A stretch of 64,000 nt of DNA, taken from NCBI GenBank assembly GCA_035492455.1, contig DATJJE010000026.1, positions 1 to 64,000 on the forward strand, given 5' to 3'. Each line of letters starts with the position of its first letter. Positions within the stretch are counted from its first letter, which is position 1. The notes beneath the pieces are model-generated. The model was not told the DNA's origin, searched no databases, and worked only from the letters and a program-made list of their open reading frames with translations. This DNA is from Gp6-AA40 sp035492455. GTDB taxonomy: Bacteria; Acidobacteriota; Vicinamibacteria; Vicinamibacterales; UBA2999. The position numbers were made by a program, and so were the translations under genes. This document shows positions 34,911-44,872 of this stretch, in pieces.

Positions 34911-37900
34911 TCAGAACTCAAACTGCATCCCCAGTCTCACCAGACGTCCACCGAGGATCTGCGTGACGTCCTGCCAGACTCCTCCCGGAGGGCTGTAGGT
35001 CGTGTTCATGTTGAGCACATTGCTCGCATTCAGCAGGTTGTAGATATCTACGTCTCCGCGCAGCTTGCGGGAACCGAATTGAAAGAGCCGCGAGAAGCGC
35101 AGGTCCACCTGCTGCAGGCGCGGTTCGAACACGGAGTTCGGCGGGATCAACTCGACCGTCACGTTGCCGTTGCAGGTCGCTGCGCCACGGCACGAACCGA
35201 GATTGCGTCCGAGCGACGGCAGGATTTCCGCGTTGGTCGCCACATAGCTCGCGGTGATCGGAATGCCCGAACTGTTCTGATAAATCGCGCTCGTCTGGAT
35301 GTGCCAGGGCAGCGGGTAGACCGCCATGAACTTCACCTGCGTGGATTGCGACCATGGCGGCGCCACGTCGCAGAACGCGGTCGATCTGGCGATTGTCGAG
35401 GTGGCCGGCAGCACCAGCACACCGGGGAACACCTGCGCGGTCAGCGACGGATCGCCGTTCTGGTAGCAGTTGTCCGTCGTCGTCCGGCCGGTGCTCAGGC
35501 CACCGGAGAACTGCCCGCCCTCACCGAATCGTGCATTCAGCGTGACGTCGACACCGTTGAACACCTGTCGCTGCTTCCCGTAGTGCGACGCCTGCGTGAC
35601 GAGGTTGTCGACCAGCCCGAACGCGGCGGGCTTGACATCATAGAAACCGCACAAGCGCTGGCCGCTGTTCGGCAGCCGGCTGTCGGTGGGCACGGTTATG
35701 CAGAACGGGTCGTAATCGGCGGCGGAGGTCAACTGATTGTCGGTGACGAGAAAGCCGCCGTACCACGTGCGGAAGTAGCCGACGTTCAACCCCAATCCCG
35801 GACGCAACTCGTGCTGCAGCGATACTGAGCCCTGCCAGTTGCGGAACTGATTGTTGAATCCGCTCTGCGCGTCGGCGGCGTAGCGCGTTTCCGCGTTCGC
35901 CTTGCCGAAGTTGAGATTGGACCATGCACCACATTCGCCGTTGGTCGCCGGGTTCAGCAGATCGCAGTCAGGACGGTAATTCCCGTTGTCGGTCCAGTTG
36001 CGGCTCGTCGTGCGCGTCAGATTCACCGCCGGGTTCGCGGATGCCTGGATGACGCGGTCCGGGTAGTGGCCGATGGACGCTTTCACCGCGGTGCGGCCGG
36101 TGCCGAACAGATCGTAGGCAAACCCGATCCGCGGGCTGAGGTTGCGGTAGTACGGAATGTTCTTCACCGGCGCGAACCGCCGCTCGGGCACGAAGAAGCC
36201 GGCGCCGAGCACCTGTTCCGGCGTCCACGCTCGTGCGTCGCTGTAGCGAACGCCGGCGTTCAACGTGAACCGCTTCACCGTCCATTGGTCCTGCGCATAC
36301 AGCGCCACGTCTCTCACCGACTCTTCGAAATTCCACGGCGCGTCCGTCAGCGTGAGCTGGTTGGGCGTGCCATTCCGAAAGCGGTAGTTGATCGAACCGT
36401 TATGCATCCACAGGTCGTGACCCAGGTTCTTGATGTCGCCGATGCGGACCTGTCTCGCCGTTACACCGGTCTTCACCGTATGCGAGGCGGTGACGCGCGA
36501 CACGGCGAATCGATACAGGTACTGGCGCCGCGGCAGCGTGCGCGTCGGGATGTTGCCGTAGATCAGATTGAGCCCCTGATCGGTGATTTGAATGTTCGTC
36601 TGTGGAAACCCAGGCTCGCGCTTGTCGTTCTGGTTGATCACGTAGATCGTCGTCCCCGCCTCGAGCAGGATTCGGCTGGTCACCGGGTTCGTCCACGACG
36701 CGCTGGACAGGTAATGCGGATCGTAGTGATGCTCGCCCGTGGCCTCTGGCGTGCGCCGCGCCCCAGGGTTCAGGAGATTGAACCGGCAATTGCAGTTCGG
36801 CTGCATCGAGTGCATCAGGATGATCTTGTGTTTTTGCGCGGCCTGCCAGGTGAAGCGGACGCTGACGTCGCGGCTGTAATCGTTGCTGCTGACCGGTCGG
36901 CTCAAATCGGGCTCGTAGAGCAGCGACTGCGGCTGCGTCAGCTTGTTGAAGTACAGACCTTCCGCATACTGCTGCGTCACCCCCTCGCGAAACGACGCAA
37001 AAAACCACAGCTTGTCCCGGCTGATGGGACCTCCCACGGCCACTGCCGAGTCCCTGAATTTCTTGATCGAGCCGACGCGCTTCGGGTCGAGGTGACGCGC
37101 GAGCAGTTCGTCGTTGATGTTGCTGGTCTCGAGGCTCGGGCCGACGTAGGCGAACGTGCCCAGTCCTGAGAACACGTTGCCGCCGTCGCGAGGAATCATG
37201 TTCAGCTGCATGCCGCCGCTGTCGCGATCGGCGCCGACGCCGCTCGTCTCGACGACCACTTCCTGGATATTGATCTGGTTATAGACGAAGACGCCCGAGG
37301 TCAGGCTGGCGACCTGATGATTGACGCCGTCGACGACCGGCTGCGCCTCGGGAGCGCCATGGAGACTGTAGGCCGTCTGCGTGCGGTCGCTCAGGCCGCC
37401 GACGCCGCGATCGCTTTCACGCCGCAGCGTCACACCCGGGATGATGGAGGGCAGCGTCGCCAGCCGTCCGGTCCCCGGCAGCGACTGCAGCGTCTCCTGC
37501 GCGAACTGTACCTGCGCGCGGGAGCTGCGGAGATCAACCGTCGGTGCTTCTCCGGACACCGTGACCGTCTCTTCGAGTGTCCCGACGGCAAGGTCGGCGT
37601 TGACCGTCGCCGTGAACTCGGCACGCAGCTCGAGCCCTTCCCGTTTCGATGTGGTAAAGCCTGGCAGCGCGAACGTGACTGCGTAGGTGCCCGGCCGAAG
37701 ATCGACGATACGGTAGCGGCCCTGCGCATCGGTGACCGTCGATCGCACCTTTTCGATCAGCGCCGGACTCGCCGCTTCGACCGTGACGCCCGGCAGCACG
37801 GCACCGGATGTATCGCGCACGACACCGGTGATGCTGCTTTGTGCCGATGCGATGCTTGAGAGGAGGAGGATCGATAACGACACGACGAGGGTCGGGACCC

Positions 37901-37913
37901 ACGGGGTCTTCAT
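34911..37913 (-). CDS. Oar-like TonB-dependent receptor
   Basis: A 1000-residue outer-membrane protein; start at the ATG 37913, preceded by AAGGGAG. Signal peptide is followed by SSITGVVRDTSGAVLPGVTV (regulatory-like domain), then a plug with VDGVNHQVASLTSGVFVYNQ and IQEVVVETSGVGADRDSGG, and a barrel ending RLGMQFEF with terminal Phe. It is followed 28 bp later by the ACMSD-like gene. It belongs to the same family as the other three receptors of the array, though plug sequences differ, suggesting different ligands. Confidence 0.88.
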   Translation of the reverse strand: MKTPWVPTLVVSLSILLLSSIASAQSSITGVVRDTSGAVLPGVTVEAASPALIEKVRSTVTDAQGRYRIVDLRPGTYAVTFALPGFTTSKREGLELRAEFTATVNADLAVGTLEETVTVSGEAPTVDLRSSRAQVQFAQETLQSLPGTGRLATLPSIIPGVTLRRESDRGVGGLSDRTQTAYSLHGAPEAQPVVDGVNHQVASLTSGVFVYNQINIQEVVVETSGVGADRDSGGMQLNMIPRDGGNVFSGLGTFAYVGPSLETSNINDELLARHLDPKRVGSIKKFRDSAVAVGGPISRDKLWFFASFREGVTQQYAEGLYFNKLTQPQSLLYEPDLSRPVSSNDYSRDVSVRFTWQAAQKHKIILMHSMQPNCNCRFNLLNPGARRTPEATGEHHYDPHYLSSASWTNPVTSRILLEAGTTIYVINQNDKREPGFPQTNIQITDQGLNLIYGNIPTRTLPRRQYLYRFAVSRVTASHTVKTGVTARQVRIGDIKNLGHDLWMHNGSINYRFRNGTPNQLTLTDAPWNFEESVRDVALYAQDQWTVKRFTLNAGVRYSDARAWTPEQVLGAGFFVPERRFAPVKNIPYYRNLSPRIGFAYDLFGTGRTAVKASIGHYPDRVIQASANPAVNLTRTTSRNWTDNGNYRPDCDLLNPATNGECGAWSNLNFGKANAETRYAADAQSGFNNQFRNWQGSVSLQHELRPGLGLNVGYFRTWYGGFLVTDNQLTSAADYDPFCITVPTDSRLPNSGQRLCGFYDVKPAAFGLVDNLVTQASHYGKQRQVFNGVDVTLNARFGEGGQFSGGLSTGRTTTDNCYQNGDPSLTAQVFPGVLVLPATSTIARSTAFCDVAPPWSQSTQVKFMAVYPLPWHIQTSAIYQNSSGIPITASYVATNAEILPSLGRNLGSCRGAATCNGNVTVELIPPNSVFEPRLQQVDLRFSRLFQFGSRKLRGDVDIYNLLNASNVLNMNTTYSPPGGVWQDVTQILGGRLVRLGMQFEF

Positions 37914-37985
37914 CACGCCGCTCCCTTCTCGTTGGACTGAACTGTACGTGTACGTAGGGCCGGCTTCAGCCGGCCCGGCGCCTGA

Positions 37986-39053
37986 TTAGCGGTCTCCTTC
38001 GGGGGTCTCCCTCGCAGGTCGATTACCGGCTTCGCGCGCCCGGATCTGCGCGCCCTTCACCACGTTGATCAGCCCGTAGTTCTGTTCGTGGCAGGCAAAT
38101 TCGTAGAGTCCCGGCTCGATGCGTGGCCAGATCACTTCCGCCGACCACGGTTTCGTCCAGGTCGTCGGATCTTCTACCTTGAACTCGTACTTCAGCGTCT
38201 TCGGATCGGTGATCGTCAGACGCTCGATCAGGTGCATGCCGGTCGTCGACCCACGCCACTCTCGACCGGGATCGAAGTTCGTCGTATCGACCACGAGCGT
38301 GTTCCCTTCCCAGTGACCGACTGAATCGCCGAGCCATTTCCGAACCGTCGCTGGAACGTGCGGACGGCCGTCCGTCGGAATGATGCGAACGTCACTGTTC
38401 GACTGATGAATCAGAATGACGTAGCCGGGTGTCTGCTGGATCTGCGACTCGGCGTCGTGATTGCCCGGCAGTCTGGGCGGTCCCTGGTTGCCGGTGATGC
38501 ACCGCTCGTAGAGGCCGCGATTGTTGACGTAGATGCCGCGTCCAGCGGCCTCCGCCCGCTTCTTGCCTTCCGGCGTCATCGGCGGGATTCGCCCGTCCGG
38601 CGGATCGACGATGAGCGAGGTACGAAGGATCGGCCGGATAGGACTTTGCCAGGCGTCCATTCCGTACTCTTTCCAATCGTAGTGAACGGTGCGTGGATCG
38701 ACCTCGGCGTCTTCTTCGACCGCCTTCCTGAATGCGGCGAGCGCTTCGTCCGGCGTGTAGAACGCCTTGTCACCAAGTTCCTTCGGCCGCTCCAGAGGCG
38801 TGTAGCTGAGATTCAGGAAGTAGCCGCGCAGGTCCGGCTCGCCCCACGGTGTCTTCGGAGCCTTGAACGTTTTGCGCGCTTCCTCCGCGGCTTTCGTCGT
38901 CTCGGCCGCCGCCTTGATCGCTGCTTCGGTGTTGGTGGTCTTGGGATCGAACGACTTTGTTCCCGACGGCGCCTGCGCGATCAGCGCTGATGCGTACCAT
39001 CCGAACGTCAGAATGAGGATAGCCGCCGACCGCACGATGACACAGCTGCGCAT
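37986..39053 (-). CDS. Exported WEGD-family protein within the receptor array
   Basis: A 355-residue exported protein; AGGAGG at about 39061-39066 supports the ATG at 39053. The N-terminal 70 residues hold an Ala/Lys/Thr-rich helix (AAAETTKAAEEARKTF). The family motifs follow: PWGEPDLRGYF, GRGIYVNNRGLYERCITG, VRIIPTDGRPH, GDSVGHWEGNTLVVDTTNF and GMHLIERLTI, ending YEFACHEQNYGL. One of six paralogues in the window, and the longest N-terminally. Located 16 bp after a TonB receptor gene, so probably in the same transcript. Confidence 0.8.
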   Translation of the reverse strand: MRSCVIVRSAAILILTFGWYASALIAQAPSGTKSFDPKTTNTEAAIKAAAETTKAAEEARKTFKAPKTPWGEPDLRGYFLNLSYTPLERPKELGDKAFYTPDEALAAFRKAVEEDAEVDPRTVHYDWKEYGMDAWQSPIRPILRTSLIVDPPDGRIPPMTPEGKKRAEAAGRGIYVNNRGLYERCITGNQGPPRLPGNHDAESQIQQTPGYVILIHQSNSDVRIIPTDGRPHVPATVRKWLGDSVGHWEGNTLVVDTTNFDPGREWRGSTTGMHLIERLTITDPKTLKYEFKVEDPTTWTKPWSAEVIWPRIEPGLYEFACHEQNYGLINVVKGAQIRAREAGNRPARETPEGDR

Positions 39054-39069
39054 GCGAAGCCTCCTCGCG

Positions 39070-42000
39070 TTAAAACGCATACTTTATCCCGAGTTGGACG
39101 ATTCGCGGCGCGCCGGCCTGCGTCGTCACGCGGCCGAACGTTCCCGAGTTGAGATTCGCCTGCCACCCTCCGGCGGTCAGCTCCGTACCTGGGATCCCCC
39201 AGTTGAAGGTATTGAACAGATTGAACGCCTCGAAGCGCAACTCGAGGTTCTGCGTCGAGATGAGACGAAGCTGACGCGTCACCGCCAGGTCCACGGTCCA
39301 GTAATTGGGGCCCGTCAACGCGTTGCGCATCAGGTTGCCGAACGTGCCGGGGTCGGGCTGAGCGAAAGCCGCGCGGTTGAAATAGTTCGTCAACGTCCGC
39401 GGATGCGCGTACACATCGTCGCTGATCTTGTTCACGCGCTGATTCCTCTGCCCGTTGAGCGCGTTGTCGCGACCGGTGATGATGTCGATGCGGCTGCCCG
39501 ATTGGATGGTGATGATGCTGGACGCGCGCCAGTGGGACGCGAACGTGCCGAGCGCGCCGGATAGCGTCGGTGATTCCGCGCCGACCGTCACGCTCGCCAG
39601 ATGCGTGCGGTCCTGATCGCAGTACCCCTTGTCGTATTCAGGGTCGGCAGGGTTCGTGTAACCGGACGCAATCTGGCTGAAGGTGTTTGGCGTCTTCGTT
39701 CCGATGCAGCGCGACCATGTGTAATTGGCGTTCAGGCTGAGGCCACCCGCTGAACGGCGCTGTACCGACAGTTTCAACCCTCGGTACGATTGCCAGCCGA
39801 TGTCGTCGTTCAGATCCAAGGTGCCGATCAACGCGGCTTCCTTTGGATTCTCCTGATACAGCGTCCGCCGGACATTCAGGTTCGCGTTCGTCGAGCAGAC
39901 GGGATAGAACTTGCCGTCCGCGAGCGTGCATGGTCCGAGTCCCATGTAGATGCCGGGGTTGAGCGCCGTCTGCGCCCATAGCCGGTCGGAGTAGGTGCCG
40001 ATGTAGCTTGCCGCCATCCCCCACTTCGCGCCGATCTGCCGCTCGAAGGTGACGTTCCAGGTCTGCACGCGCGGCGAGTTGATGCTCGGGTCCATCGTCC
40101 CGAACGAGCCGAACGCGGGATAGGACACGTTGCGGTTGGTGACGATCGGATGCGGATCACCTCCCACAGCCGCGTAGGGATCGTCCATGCGTCCCGGCGG
40201 ATCGGTGATGAGCGAGCGGTTGCCGAACGGCGGTGCCGAAGAATTGATCTGGTGGTAATCACTCGACATGAAGTCGTACGCCAGCGCGTACGAGGCGCGC
40301 ACGGCCATGCGACCGTTGCCATTCACGTCCCACGCGAACCCGGCGCGCGGCGAGAAGTTCGTCCACTGTTTGTTCAGACCCGTCTTTCCTGATGGGAAGC
40401 CCTGGTCGCCCGGATAGAGGAGCCCGGCCGGCGCATTCACGAAGACCTGGCTCTTGATCCCTTTGCGGAAATTGTCGATGTTGAAGTTGTAGACCGCGTT
40501 GTTATCGACGTTAACGCCGAAGTACGGCTCCCAGCGCATACCCAGGTTCAACGTGACGCGATCGGTCGCACGCCACGTATCCTGTCCATAGAACCCGAGG
40601 TAGTAACTGTGGATGGGCACGTTCTGCGGGCCGCCGTGCTCGACCGAGGTGACGCGGCCGAGCAGCATGTCGGCCAGCGCCAGGCCCGAGGCGCTTCCAT
40701 CGAAAATCCAGATGCCGGCCGCCCGCGACGACGAATTGTAATTGCCGGTCCAGTAGGCGACGTTCGCGCCAAACCCGAGCTGATGCGAGCCGCGAACGAG
40801 TGTCAGGTCGTCAGCGACCTGGTAAAAGTTGTTACGCAGGAACGCTTGAGTCGAGCCGGCGGGTATCTCCCACGCTCCGGGAACCTGAATCGCCATCTGG
40901 CCGCGAATGTACGGGTACAACTTGATCCCGAGATCGGAGGGATCGAAGTACGGCGTGTTGTAGCGTTGCACGGTCGTCCGGTTGTACGCCACGCGGATGG
41001 CGTTGACCATGGTCGGCCCGAACACCATCGTGTCGCCGAGCGTCAACGCGTGCGCGAGATTGTCGATGCCCGAGTTGGCGGCCTTCAGCACGTTATCGGA
41101 CCCGCCACCATATGCCGGCGGCTTCTTGATGAAGGTCGCCATATAGCGGCCGAATATCGCGTGGTCCTTCGTCAACTGGTAATCGATGCGTCCGATGCCC
41201 TGCCCTTCGTTGCTGTCGTCCTTCGTCTGGTAAGTGATCTGGCCGCACGGATCGGTTGCCGTCGGCAGACGCCGCGCCAGCTTCAAGCCCGCCGGGCTGA
41301 AAAGCGCTGGATCGATGCGGTTGCCGACGAAGCCGCCGCCGAGATTGACCTGTCTGCCACCGTTGCATGATGGCGACGCAAAGGCGGTGAAGTCACCGTT
41401 CATCATCGCCGCCGTTGGCACGAACGCAATCTGGTCGGCCGGCCGGAAGCGCAGCGCCGTGCCTTGATAGCCGCCGAAGAAGAACAGCTTGTCGCGCGCA
41501 ATCGGCCCGCCGATGGTGCCGCCGAACTGATGGCGCTGCAGCCCGTCGTCCTGGCGCTTGCCGTCCTTCACCACCGCAAAATAGCTCTTCGCATTCAGGC
41601 GGTGGTCGCGGAGAAACTCGAACGCGTTGCCGTGAAGGCTGTTCGTGCCGGATTTCGTAATGGCGTTCACCGAGGCGGCGGCGTGCATTCCGTTCTGTGC
41701 GGACAATCCGCTCGTCTGCACGCGGAATTCCTGCAGCGCGTCGGGGAACGGCATCGGCAGGTTCACATTGCTCTGCGGGCTGTTGTGAGTCGCGCCGTCG
41801 AGGAGATAGCCGACGCCGGTGGGTATCCCTCCGGCAACCGAGATGTTCACCCCGCCCGGAAAGTTCCGGGTGCCGACAACGCCCGTCTGCACCGCTGCGC
41901 CGGCGAGCACGATCAGGTCCGTGACCTGTCGGCCCTGCAGCGGCAGCTCCACGATCTTCGCGTTGTCGACGACGTCGCTGATACCCGCGCTCTGCACATC

Positions 42001-42381
42001 GACGATTGGCGCGGCGGCCTCAACGGAGACTGTCTCCTGAAGATTGCCGATCGCCATCACGACGTTGATCGTGGGCGTCGCCGCAACCTGCAGGACGATG
42101 CCGGTCTGCACGTAGGTGCGGAATCCCTGCAGCGCAGCTTCCAGCCGATACGGACCGGTCGGCAGGTTCGGCAGCACGTATGTACCGGTTTCATTCGTGA
42201 CAACGCTGCGTGTCAGGCCGGTGTCGGTCTGGGTGACCGTCACCGTCACCCCTGGTAGCGTCGCCCCGCTCTCGTCGGTGATGCGGCCGCTCAACTGTGC
42301 GGTTGACAACTGCGCCCATGCGACGGACGCGGGAACAACAACCGCTAACGCACTTGCCAGCGCTCTCAGAAACAGCTTCAT
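39070..42381 (-). CDS. Oar-like TonB-dependent receptor
   Basis: An 1103-residue outer-membrane protein, the largest receptor in the window. Start at 42381 with GGAGG upstream. Signal peptide, then LSGRITDESGATLPGVTVTV (regulatory-like domain), plug motifs ELPLQGRQVTDLIVLAGAAV, GYLLDGATHNSPQSNVNLPM, QTSGLSAQNGMHAAASV and KSGTNSLHGNAFEFLRDH, and a barrel ending VQLGIKYAF. The GRQVTDL plug segment is the common Oar form. It follows the amidase-signature gene by 23 bp. Confidence 0.9.
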   Translation of the reverse strand: MKLFLRALASALAVVVPASVAWAQLSTAQLSGRITDESGATLPGVTVTVTQTDTGLTRSVVTNETGTYVLPNLPTGPYRLEAALQGFRTYVQTGIVLQVAATPTINVVMAIGNLQETVSVEAAAPIVDVQSAGISDVVDNAKIVELPLQGRQVTDLIVLAGAAVQTGVVGTRNFPGGVNISVAGGIPTGVGYLLDGATHNSPQSNVNLPMPFPDALQEFRVQTSGLSAQNGMHAAASVNAITKSGTNSLHGNAFEFLRDHRLNAKSYFAVVKDGKRQDDGLQRHQFGGTIGGPIARDKLFFFGGYQGTALRFRPADQIAFVPTAAMMNGDFTAFASPSCNGGRQVNLGGGFVGNRIDPALFSPAGLKLARRLPTATDPCGQITYQTKDDSNEGQGIGRIDYQLTKDHAIFGRYMATFIKKPPAYGGGSDNVLKAANSGIDNLAHALTLGDTMVFGPTMVNAIRVAYNRTTVQRYNTPYFDPSDLGIKLYPYIRGQMAIQVPGAWEIPAGSTQAFLRNNFYQVADDLTLVRGSHQLGFGANVAYWTGNYNSSSRAAGIWIFDGSASGLALADMLLGRVTSVEHGGPQNVPIHSYYLGFYGQDTWRATDRVTLNLGMRWEPYFGVNVDNNAVYNFNIDNFRKGIKSQVFVNAPAGLLYPGDQGFPSGKTGLNKQWTNFSPRAGFAWDVNGNGRMAVRASYALAYDFMSSDYHQINSSAPPFGNRSLITDPPGRMDDPYAAVGGDPHPIVTNRNVSYPAFGSFGTMDPSINSPRVQTWNVTFERQIGAKWGMAASYIGTYSDRLWAQTALNPGIYMGLGPCTLADGKFYPVCSTNANLNVRRTLYQENPKEAALIGTLDLNDDIGWQSYRGLKLSVQRRSAGGLSLNANYTWSRCIGTKTPNTFSQIASGYTNPADPEYDKGYCDQDRTHLASVTVGAESPTLSGALGTFASHWRASSIITIQSGSRIDIITGRDNALNGQRNQRVNKISDDVYAHPRTLTNYFNRAAFAQPDPGTFGNLMRNALTGPNYWTVDLAVTRQLRLISTQNLELRFEAFNLFNTFNWGIPGTELTAGGWQANLNSGTFGRVTTQAGAPRIVQLGIKYAF

Positions 42382-42404
42382 CGCGGCCTCCAAAGTCTGT
42401 GGCT

Positions 42405-44783
42405 CTACGGCTCTCCAGGTAACGGCGGGAACGCCGGAGGTGGTACACGTCGTCGCGAGGCGGACTGGTACGCAGTCGCCGCTTTGAGCGCCACGTGCTC
42501 CATTCCAGGTTCCACGAGGAAATTGATCGAAAACGGTATGCCCGGCGCCGGCGGCTCGGTCGCCACCGTACCCGTGCGACTGCGATAGAACTTCCGGCCG
42601 CGCGCGTCCGTCGCCAGCTCGAACGACGGGTCGTACGCAACCTTCACGTAACCGGCAGGCACCAGGATTTCCGTGATGCCGGCGTTCGGCCCGAGCGGAT
42701 ACGAGATCTGCCGGTTATTGATCGAGGGCTCAGGCGCCAAGCCAATCTTGCCGGGCGGCAGCGTCGTGTGCACCTGAATCAGCAGATCGAGCTTGTTGTC
42801 GAGCATCACCTTCATCAGCACGCGACGAAGGAATTCGCGGCGCTGGATGTTCTCCGCGATACCCTTCGGCGGCTCATAGAGATTCGTGATCTCTTCCCAG
42901 TTCTTGAACGCCGCGCGCTGATCGTCGCCCCAGAACTTCGACCGCGCGTTGAGCGCCGGCCAGTCGGCCAGTGTTTCCTTGAAACCGCGATCGGCCCAGT
43001 CCTTCGATCGCCGCATCAGGTACTGCGCGATGTGAAAGCGGAAGGTCCGCGATTGCGCGTCGGCCTGACCCCCGCCCACGGCGGCGCGCAGCGTGAGGCT
43101 GCGCGGTGTCGGCTCCAGCCCTTCGGCCCAGCGCACCATCCAGTCGGCAGCCGTCATCGAGCCGGTGCCCCTGGTCACGCCGGGCGCGAATTCCGTCGGC
43201 CGCACTTTGGCGGCAAAGTCGGAAAACTGCGGCTGCCCTTCCGCATTGAGCCGGTACAACAGGTCTGGGTAGAGCACAGGGGCCAGCTCCGCGATCGCGC
43301 GATCGATCGTCGTCTTCATGTTCTCGACGTCGGGATCGTCGACCCATCCTGGCGTCAGCGACTCGACGAGGGTCGCCCCCAGACGACCCGCGAGCACTGC
43401 CTTCATTTCCGCCGCGGCAGCGTCGACGATCGGCTCGTCAACTTTCGCGTGCTTCACCATGAACTCGCGGATGATGCCGATCCGCATTCCCCTCAGTGCA
43501 CCGGGCGACCCTTCGGTGATGGCGCGCGCGTACGGTTCGCTCGGCAAACTCGATCGCGGCACAGTCGTGAAGATGTCGCGCGGGTCGTAGTAGCCGTTGA
43601 CTGGATCCTTGAGCGCATCGAGCACCTTCACAGCGTCGGGCAGAGAACGACAGTGGATGCCTGCGCGGTCGTTGTAGATCTCGGCGCCGATTGCCCCACC
43701 GAGAAACGACAGATGCGCCTTGTGCGGCAGGATGAGCGCCACCGAATTGTGGTTGGCGGGTCCGCGGCACGACTGCCCGGTTTCCTCGCAGATGCTGCAC
43801 ATCACCAGGTTCGTGCTCACCGAAACGCCGGACCCCGAGCTGGAGCCGATGGAGGCCGCGCGCGTCTGGTCGTAGGCGTTGCAGGGATTCCCCGCCCACG
43901 TGCTCCGCTGATAGCCGAGCGTGGATGCGAGCACCTTCGTTGGGTGGTTCTTGCCCCCGGGATCGCCAGGACCGCGGCCGTTGTACTCGGTGGTGTTCGC
44001 CTTGGCGTAGATGATCGCGCCCTTCTGCCGCAGCTCGGCGACCAGCGTGTGATCGCGCGCGGGGAAATCCATGTCGTAGTGCGCGTCGGCGCCGCCGGTC
44101 GATCGCATGTCTTTGACGTCGTACGAGTCCTTGAACGAGAACGGGATGCAGTACATCGGCATGTTCTGCAGGTCGGGATTGCGGCCGTACTGCGCGTCCA
44201 GCTCCGCCGCGCGTTCGAGCGCATCGGGCTGCTTGCGGAATTCCTCGCACACTTTCGGTGCGCCAGCGGGCAGCGGCCCGGCGGACGGAGCGCGATCGAA
44301 ATCACCCTTGCAGGTAACCGACCGCTCGCCGCGGATGTTCAGCATCCCGAGCGCGCGCACCTGACCCGCGTTGGCAATGCCGACGGTCATCCCGTACTGC
44401 TGCTGCACCGAGGGGTCGGACGAGGTCGGTTCCATTCGTCCGAATTCGATGGGAGGTGTCTTGCGCGGATCGCCGGGCGGCAGGCTTGCCGTCGCCTTCA
44501 CTGCCGCGGCGTACTGGTCGTAATCAGGGAGAAAGGACGGCGCCATCTGCTCGGTGACGAGCTGATTGCACGTCCCGTTGTACGCCCTCGCCCGATTGAT
44601 GTAGGCCTGCACCAGCGCACGACACGTGAGCTGGCCGCCTTGAATGGCCCGATGCACGTCGGCAATCGTCGCTTCGACCAGATGGAACTGAAATGGCGGC
44701 TGCTGAGAATGCACACGATTCCCGCTTACCGCCAGACAGAGCATCATCACAACGAAGTAACCGGCGATTCTCGCGCGAGACAT
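42405..44783 (-). CDS. Exported amidase-signature family hydrolase
   Basis: A 792-residue exported enzyme hydrolysing an amide bond by the Ser-cisSer-Lys mechanism. The triad is legible: Lys218 (IPFSFKDSYDV), Ser314 in AASIGSSSGSGVSVS and the nucleophile Ser338 (EETGQSCRGPAN); the 24-residue spacing between the serines matches the family. The protein is about 250 residues longer than typical amidases; the extra sequence lies before Lys218 and in the C-terminal third. The signal (YFVVMMLCLAVSGNRVHSQ) predicts periplasmic location. GGAGG precedes the ATG. It sits between two TonB receptor genes and likely degrades what they import (inference). Confidence 0.88.
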   Translation of the reverse strand: MSRARIAGYFVVMMLCLAVSGNRVHSQQPPFQFHLVEATIADVHRAIQGGQLTCRALVQAYINRARAYNGTCNQLVTEQMAPSFLPDYDQYAAAVKATASLPPGDPRKTPPIEFGRMEPTSSDPSVQQQYGMTVGIANAGQVRALGMLNIRGERSVTCKGDFDRAPSAGPLPAGAPKVCEEFRKQPDALERAAELDAQYGRNPDLQNMPMYCIPFSFKDSYDVKDMRSTGGADAHYDMDFPARDHTLVAELRQKGAIIYAKANTTEYNGRGPGDPGGKNHPTKVLASTLGYQRSTWAGNPCNAYDQTRAASIGSSSGSGVSVSTNLVMCSICEETGQSCRGPANHNSVALILPHKAHLSFLGGAIGAEIYNDRAGIHCRSLPDAVKVLDALKDPVNGYYDPRDIFTTVPRSSLPSEPYARAITEGSPGALRGMRIGIIREFMVKHAKVDEPIVDAAAAEMKAVLAGRLGATLVESLTPGWVDDPDVENMKTTIDRAIAELAPVLYPDLLYRLNAEGQPQFSDFAAKVRPTEFAPGVTRGTGSMTAADWMVRWAEGLEPTPRSLTLRAAVGGGQADAQSRTFRFHIAQYLMRRSKDWADRGFKETLADWPALNARSKFWGDDQRAAFKNWEEITNLYEPPKGIAENIQRREFLRRVLMKVMLDNKLDLLIQVHTTLPPGKIGLAPEPSINNRQISYPLGPNAGITEILVPAGYVKVAYDPSFELATDARGRKFYRSRTGTVATEPPAPGIPFSINFLVEPGMEHVALKAATAYQSASRRRVPPPAFPPLPGEP

Positions 44784-44872
44784 CGGTCCTCCAGCGGTAA
44801 CGAATGGCGCGACGACATAACAGCCGGCAGCGGGCGCACCTGCCCGCTGCCGACTGCCTGGTCCTGCTCCGC